Positions 55,332 to 64,000 of a stretch of 64,000 bases of DNA are shown here, piece after piece. The stretch lies in contig CAKZQS010000014.1 of assembly GCA_937141935.1 (NCBI GenBank), positions 1 to 64,000 of the forward strand. The letters are read 5' to 3'. The translations under genes were made by a program, and so were the position numbers. Position 1 is the stretch's first letter; each line of letters starts with the position of its first letter. Under the pieces are notes generated by a model. It saw only the letters and a program-made list of their open reading frames with translations, did no database searches and was not told where the DNA came from. The stretch comes from an uncultured Ectothiorhodospiraceae bacterium (GTDB lineage: Bacteria > Pseudomonadota > Gammaproteobacteria > Nevskiales > Oceanococcaceae).

Positions 55332-55985
55332 TCAGCTTTGCTCGTCCAGCACGCCGTAGCGCATGGCCATGCGCGTGAGTTCGACATCGTTGGTGACGCC
55401 GAGCTTTTCGAACAGCCGGTAGCGGTAGGTGCTGACCGTCTTCGGCGACAGGCACAGCGCATCGGAGATGGCCTGGTTGCTCTGCCCCTGCGTCACCATC
55501 AGCATCACCTGCATCTCGCGCTGCGACAGCCGGTCAAAGGGCGAGCTCTTCGGGTCATGCCCGGAAATGAAACTCGCCGCCAGGTTGGCTGCCACGCTGG
55601 AGGCCACATAGACCCCGCCCTGGGCGACCCGGCGGATCGCCGACACCACCTCGTCGGCCGCCGCGTCCTTGCTGATGTAGCCCCGCGCACCGGCGCCCAG
55701 CAGGCGGCTGGGCCAGGGCTCCTCGACATACATCGACACGGCGATGATCTTGATGTCCGGGTGCCGCGCCAGGATGCGACGCGTGGCTTCCAGCCCACCG
55801 ATTCCCGGCATGTTGACGTCCATCAGCATGACGTCGGGCTCGTGCTTGCGCGCCAGCTCCACGGCGTCCTCGCCGTTGTCGGCCTCCGCCACCACCTCAA
55901 TGCCCGGGGTGTCGGTCAGCACACGCTTCAGACCCGCCCGGACCAGCCGGTGGTCATCACACAGAATCAGGCGTATCGCTTGCAT
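55332..55985 (-). CDS. uvrY: Response regulator UvrY/GacA
   Basis: 217 residues. Receiver domain with Asp10, Asp11, phospho-acceptor Asp56 (DVMLMDVNMPG) and Lys in GYISKDAA, then a LuxR-type helix-turn-helix (LSQREMQVMLMVTQGQSNQA, LSPKTVSTYRYRLFEKLGV). In gammaproteobacteria it answers the sensor BarA/GacS and activates Csr/Rsm small RNAs. Position before uvrC is the conserved arrangement. Confidence 0.92.
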   Translation of the reverse strand: MQAIRLILCDDHRLVRAGLKRVLTDTPGIEVVAEADNGEDAVELARKHEPDVMLMDVNMPGIGGLEATRRILARHPDIKIIAVSMYVEEPWPSRLLGAGARGYISKDAAADEVVSAIRRVAQGGVYVASSVAANLAASFISGHDPKSSPFDRLSQREMQVMLMVTQGQSNQAISDALCLSPKTVSTYRYRLFEKLGVTNDVELTRMAMRYGVLDEQS

Positions 55986-56174
55986 CGGGGCATTCTAGCG
56001 GACCGCAGACCAAAACAGCCCGCTCGGCGGAGTCGACTGCGCGGCCGTGAGTTGTGAAGCCGGCGCAGGCCAAGGACGGCCCGGCATCCGGCCCCTGGGC
56101 CGGATGGAGCGCCGTAACAAAAACAGCCCAGCCCGCCAAGCGGACTGAGCTGCTATTAGCTACGAAGCAGTTTT

Positions 56175-56270
56175 GGGCCATGGATGGCCCAACACCGCCG
56201 CTAGGCGGTGGAGCCTCCCGCGGACATGCGCCGCGGGAGGCGTGGCGAAATCGGGCAGGAGCCCGATTTT
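56175..56270. other. Cluster of four hairpins downstream of isocitrate lyase
   Basis: Four perfect inverted repeats in about 95 bases: GGGCCAT/ATGGCCC (56175-56190), ACCGCC/GGCGGT (56194-56209), CCTCCCGCGG/CCGCGGGAGG (56214-56240) and AAATCGGGC/GCCCGATTT (56248-56269). The last follows the aceA stop closely and probably ends that transcript. The remaining part of the 294-base spacer towards uvrY shows no gene. Confidence 0.6.
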
Positions 56271-56279
56271 CGCCCTAAC

Positions 56280-57590
<1,311 letters not shown>

Positions 57591-57687
57591 TGCGATCGTT
57601 TCCTTGGGACAGGTGAGTAAAGACGCCCGGGACCCGTCCGGGTTCCGGACGGGAGCCCATGCGGGCAGTGTGCGAGGCGACGCGGGC

Positions 57688-59163
57688 TCAGCGCTCCGCC
57701 TCCAGATCCTGCGGGCCGGTCGGCACGGCCGACCCCAGGCAGAGCCGCTGCAACAGGGCGGCGGCATGTTCGTAATGGCCGCGAGCGAAGGCCTCCGGCT
57801 CGCGTTCCATGCGGATATTGTCCAGCTCTTCGCGCAGTACGCCCTCGAAGAGGTCGGCATCGATGGCGCGGCCGTCGGCCAGGCGCGCCTCCGGGTGCTG
57901 CACCCAGAGCCAGACCTGGAGCCAGCACAGGCTGGCCGAGGCCGGCTCCTCCATCAGGTTGTACAGCGGCAGGCGGCCCTGGCCGCGCAGCGCGGCCTCC
58001 AGCGCCTGGATGGCCACGCCCACGTTGTGGCGCAGCCCCCCGTCGGTAATCTCGCCCGTCGGCCCGGCGGCGATCAGCGCGGGGTCGATGGCCCAGTCCA
58101 GCGGGCGCTCGGACTGGTTGGCCGTGGGCATCATCTCGGCGCAGGCCTCGCGCGCGGCGGGCACGAAGTGCGAATGCGCCAGCGTGACGCCGTCGTGGCC
58201 GTTGCGCAGCAGCGCGCGCACGCCCTCGGCCAATTCGGCCTCGATCTCGGCCTGGGCCTGGGCATCGTCGCGCACCGGCAGCGCCGGCAGCAGGCCGGAC
58301 AGGGACAGCACGCCACGGCGGTGGGCCTGTACGCAGACCCGTTTGCTCAGCGCATCGGCCCAGGGCTGCGCCAGATCCAGCGCCTGAGCGCGATCCGCCT
58401 GCAGCGGCGATTGCGCGGGTGGGCGGCCGGCGATCAGGTCGCCAAGCACCGCGGCGCTGTCCAGCCGCAGCGCCACCACGCGTTCGCGCAAGGCCCATAG
58501 CGCCTCGTCGAGCGCACCGAGCAGCGCCAGCGTGTCGACACGCAGACTCAGGCGCAGCGAGCCGCGCGGCAGGTCCAGGGCCTGTTCGCAATGCGCCAGC
58601 CATTGCGCCCACTGCGCCGCCTGCTGGCCGTCGCGCACGCCGCTCAGCTCCAGCTGCAGCGGAAGGGGGGTGATCGTGGCCTGCGCCGGGGCGGGTGCCG
58701 CCAGGGCCAGCAGCAGATCCACCAGGCCTGCGGGCAGTGCGGGCATGTCGGCCTGCTGCACGGGCTGCAGCAGCGTCGCCGGGCGCAGGCGCAGGCCCAG
58801 CGGGGCCTCCGGATGCGCCTGGCGCGCCGCATGCAGGGCGCCAAAGGCGGCCTCGAGCTGCCCGGCATCCGCGTAACGCAGCGCGTCGGCATCCACCAGC
58901 ACGGCGTCGGGTTCGGCGGCCAGTGCGGTGTCGATGGCGCGGGCATCGGCCGCGGTCAGCAATTCGATCTGCCGGCGCGCGTGGCCGGCCGGCAGCGGCG
59001 CCACGGCCCAGTCCTGATCCGGCGCCGGCAGGTCGGCGGGCGCCGCGGCGGGCGGCAGTTCCAGCAGCTCACGCGCCAGCTCGCACAGGGGCCCACTCAG
59101 CGCCACGGCGCGCTGCTTCGGCGCCTGCGCAGTAGAGTGTGTCCCTGCGTCCATGTCCGCCAT
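57688..59163 (-). CDS. Degenerate malate synthase A-like protein
   Basis: 491 residues. The C-terminal two thirds follow malate synthase [78 protein letters not shown] and PLYNLMEE. However, positions that hold the metal and chemistry differ from the family consensus: the Glu of LIETL is Asp210, the GRWDY motif is lost (Ala238 replaces the metal Asp), and the catalytic Asp of LMED is Glu406. The RPRGWH segment is also changed (LRPATLLQ). The frame is intact and composition normal, so it is not simply a decayed gene. It may be an inactive or repurposed paralogue beside aceA. 97 bases upstream of aceA, same strand. Confidence 0.72.
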   Translation of the reverse strand: MADMDAGTHSTAQAPKQRAVALSGPLCELARELLELPPAAAPADLPAPDQDWAVAPLPAGHARRQIELLTAADARAIDTALAAEPDAVLVDADALRYADAGQLEAAFGALHAARQAHPEAPLGLRLRPATLLQPVQQADMPALPAGLVDLLLALAAPAPAQATITPLPLQLELSGVRDGQQAAQWAQWLAHCEQALDLPRGSLRLSLRVDTLALLGALDEALWALRERVVALRLDSAAVLGDLIAGRPPAQSPLQADRAQALDLAQPWADALSKRVCVQAHRRGVLSLSGLLPALPVRDDAQAQAEIEAELAEGVRALLRNGHDGVTLAHSHFVPAAREACAEMMPTANQSERPLDWAIDPALIAAGPTGEITDGGLRHNVGVAIQALEAALRGQGRLPLYNLMEEPASASLCWLQVWLWVQHPEARLADGRAIDADLFEGVLREELDNIRMEREPEAFARGHYEHAAALLQRLCLGSAVPTGPQDLEAER

Positions 59164-59874
59164 TCAAACGGCCCCTGGTGAACTTGCGGTGAAGAAAAAG
59201 CGCTCGCTGCCGGGCAGCGGCCCGCATGTCGCAACGCAACAACGCGCTGCAAATCCTGACGATTATAGCTTGCGGCGGCGGCCCACCCCAAGCGCGGCGG
59301 CGCGGCTGCTGTTGCTGCACAAGCCCTGGGGCCTGCTCAGCCAGTTCACCTCCGAGGGCGGGCACCCCGCGCTGGACGGCCTGGGCCTGCCTGCCGATGT
59401 CTACGCCGCCGGTCGCCTGGACCGCGACAGCGAGGGCCTGCTGCTGCTGACCAACGACGGCACCCTGCAGGCGCGCATCGCCAGCCCGCGGCACAAATGG
59501 CCCAAGCGCTACTGGGTACAGGTCGAGGGCGACATCGACGCCGCCGCAATTGCGGCCCTGGCCAGTGGCGTGCGGCTGCGCGACGGCCCCACGCGCCCGG
59601 CCCGTGTCGAGCGCCTGCCGGCGGCACCCCTGCCCCCGCGGGACCCGCCCATCCGCGAGCGGCGCAACATCCCCACCTCCTGGCTGGCCATCACGCTGCG
59701 CGAGGGGCGCAACCGGCAGGTGCGGCGGATGACGGCGCATGTGGGCTACCCCACGCTGCGGCTGTTCCGCGAGGCCGTGGGACCGCTGCACATCGGCGGG
59801 CTGGAGCCGGGGCAGTGGCGTGAACTCGGGCCGGGCGAACTGGCGCGCCTGCGCCAGTGGCGGCCCGGGTCGCG

Positions 59875-59878
<4 letters not shown>
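59153..59878 (+). CDS. rluE: RsuA/RluE-type 23S rRNA pseudouridine synthase
   Basis: 241 residues without an S4 domain, as in RluE. The catalytic motif [19 protein letters not shown] contains the essential Asp; [15 protein letters not shown] and [16 protein letters not shown] are further family segments. Modifies a uridine in 23S rRNA. The frame begins 11 bases inside the divergent malate-synthase-like gene; an in-frame GTG at 59188 is a plausible alternative start, since the conserved part begins near residue 50. Confidence 0.85.
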
Positions 59879-62971
<3,093 letters not shown>

Positions 62972-63187
62972 AGCCCGGCGCGCCCAACCCGGCCCAGCCG
63001 CGGGCGGCGGCACCGGCCCCGGCGCCCCGTAGCGGCGGCCGGATACCCCGCGTGGGCGGCCCCAACACGGCGATGACCTTCGCCATCGCCAGCGGCGTCC
63101 GGCCGTAGGGCTTTGGCACATTGAAGGCCCCGACCGACTCGCCGACGCCATGTCCCTCTTCCCCTGTCGCCCCGCGCACGCGCTCCG

Positions 63188-63826
63188 ATGAGTGGCCCGA
63201 CCACCGCCGCTGCGGTGGCGCGCGAGTCGCTGAAGAGTCGGCCGCGTCCCAGCCCGCACGCCGTCAACGAAATCTTCGATGCGCTGCTGGAGCGCGCCGA
63301 GGAGCAGCGCTGGGTGTCTGTCGGTGATGTGGTCGAATCCATCGGCCACCGCGGCTACGGCCCCTTTCTGGTGTTGCCGGCCCTGCTGGAGCTCTCCCCG
63401 CTGGGCGGTATCCCCGGCGTGCCGACCTTCCTGGCCCTGCTGGTCGGCATTGCCGCCATCCAGGTCGCCCTGGGCCGTAGCCACCTCTGGCTGCCGCCGG
63501 CGCTGGAGTGCCGCCGCGTCCCCGCCGACAAGCTGGAGCTCGCCCTGCGCAAGATGCGGCCGATGGCGCGGTGGCTGGATCGCTGGTTCCACAAGCGCAT
63601 GGCCTGGATGACCAGCACCGTCATGGTGCGGGCCGCGGCCCTGCTGGTGGTGCTGCTGTGCCTCACGGTGCCGCCGCTGGAGGTCGTGCCCTTTGCCAGC
63701 AGCGCGCCGATGATGGCCATCGTGATGTTTGGCCTGGCGATGACGGTGCGCGATGGCGCCCTGATGCTCGGCGGCCTGCTGGTGGTGATTGTCGGCGCCG
63801 CAACCGGCGCCGCCGTCGCGCTCTAA
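63188..63826 (+). CDS. ExoD family exopolysaccharide synthesis-like membrane protein
   Basis: 212 residues with a helical N-terminus (VNEIFDALLERAEEQRWVSV), the ExoD-type core GHRGYGPFLVLPALLELSPL then GGIPGVPTFLALLVGIAAIQ, and C-terminal membrane helices (AALLVVLLCLTVPPLEVVPF, LMLGGLLVVIVGAATGAAVA). ExoD is required for exopolysaccharide and alkaline tolerance in rhizobia; its biochemical activity is unknown. The 216-base spacer before it is very GC-rich and holds no gene that I can support. Confidence 0.85.
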   Translation: MSGPTTAAAVARESLKSRPRPSPHAVNEIFDALLERAEEQRWVSVGDVVESIGHRGYGPFLVLPALLELSPLGGIPGVPTFLALLVGIAAIQVALGRSHLWLPPALECRRVPADKLELALRKMRPMARWLDRWFHKRMAWMTSTVMVRAAALLVVLLCLTVPPLEVVPFASSAPMMAIVMFGLAMTVRDGALMLGGLLVVIVGAATGAAVAL

Positions 63827-63874
63827 AGCCGCTGCCCGCCTGATCGCCGCAGCGACCCCACCGCTGCCCCCGCG

Positions 63875-64000
63875 CTAATCGTTCAAGGGCTGCAGGCGGT
63901 CGTGCAGCGCCTGCGGCACGCTCGTGGCCTGCTGAGCCTCGTAGTCGAACCACACCAGGATCGAGCGGACATCGGCCACGGCCCGATCCTCCCCGCGCCG
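63875..64000 (-). CDS. Thioesterase-like protein, 5' part beyond window
   Basis: The last 41 codons of a minus-strand gene that enters from the right edge: RAVADVRSILVWFDYEAQQA then TSVPQALHDRLQPLND and stop TAG. The LVWFDYExxxATxVPxxLR pattern is the C-terminal end of 4HBT-type hot-dog thioesterases. Too short for a firm call. Confidence 0.5.
   Translation of the reverse strand, partial: RRGEDRAVADVRSILVWFDYEAQQATSVPQALHDRLQPLND

Overview
The window looks like a GC-rich gammaproteobacterial chromosome. The grounds are the Tol-Pal cluster (ybgC-tolQRAB-pal-cpoB), ruvCAB with yebC, a complete ccmABCDEFGHI cytochrome c maturation operon, sucAB-lpd, galU, pgsA-uvrC-uvrY, aceA, purB and dsbB. 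I cannot name the genus from sequence alone; an early-branching, non-enteric gammaproteobacterium is an inference.

Region 1 (1-4117) is the right part of an integrated filamentous phage (inovirus). Ten tightly overlapping minus-strand genes run from a divergent control region down to the left edge: four small early proteins, a ssDNA-binding protein, two small proteins, the major coat protein followed by a terminator, a 23-residue peptide, and a pIII/TspB-like attachment protein cut by the window edge. A plus-strand Cro-like repressor ends inside a dif-like XerCD site that probably marks the prophage boundary. The replication initiator and Zot-type assembly ATPase are not in view and presumably lie to the left.

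Region 2 (4.2-12.8 kb) holds a lipoprotein that joins a parallel beta-helix to a diheme cytochrome-like domain, a 480-base spacer with a nested palindrome, and a minus-strand operon of a PP2C phosphatase, two membrane-anchored Ser/Thr kinases and a small beta-barrel protein. One kinase carries a TolA-like helical tail predicted to lie in the periplasm.

Region 3 (12.9-28.3 kb) is a polymorphic-toxin locus: an XRE-regulator remnant, an AT-rich probable immunity gene, and a 4786-residue Sec-exported Rhs giant with an Asp-rich tract, ten Ig-like repeats, an inserted VWA domain, FG-GAP-like repeats, a YD/Rhs shell and a C-terminal nuclease-like tip.

Region 4 (28.5-60.9 kb) is housekeeping, nearly all on the minus strand with many 1-4 base stop/start overlaps: tRNA-Lys, Tol-Pal, RuvABC, YebC, the 2-oxoglutarate dehydrogenase complex ending in a YfaZ-like outer membrane protein, GalU, a MaoC-like hydratase, Ccm operon, tRNA-Leu/Cys/Gly, PgsA, UvrC, UvrY and isocitrate lyase. 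Next to isocitrate lyase is a malate-synthase-like gene whose active-site residues appear degraded. RluE-like, RraA-like and DsbB genes follow. Region 5 (60.9-64 kb) has plus-strand purB, a nitroreductase and an ExoD-like protein, and ends in a thioesterase-like gene cut by the window edge.
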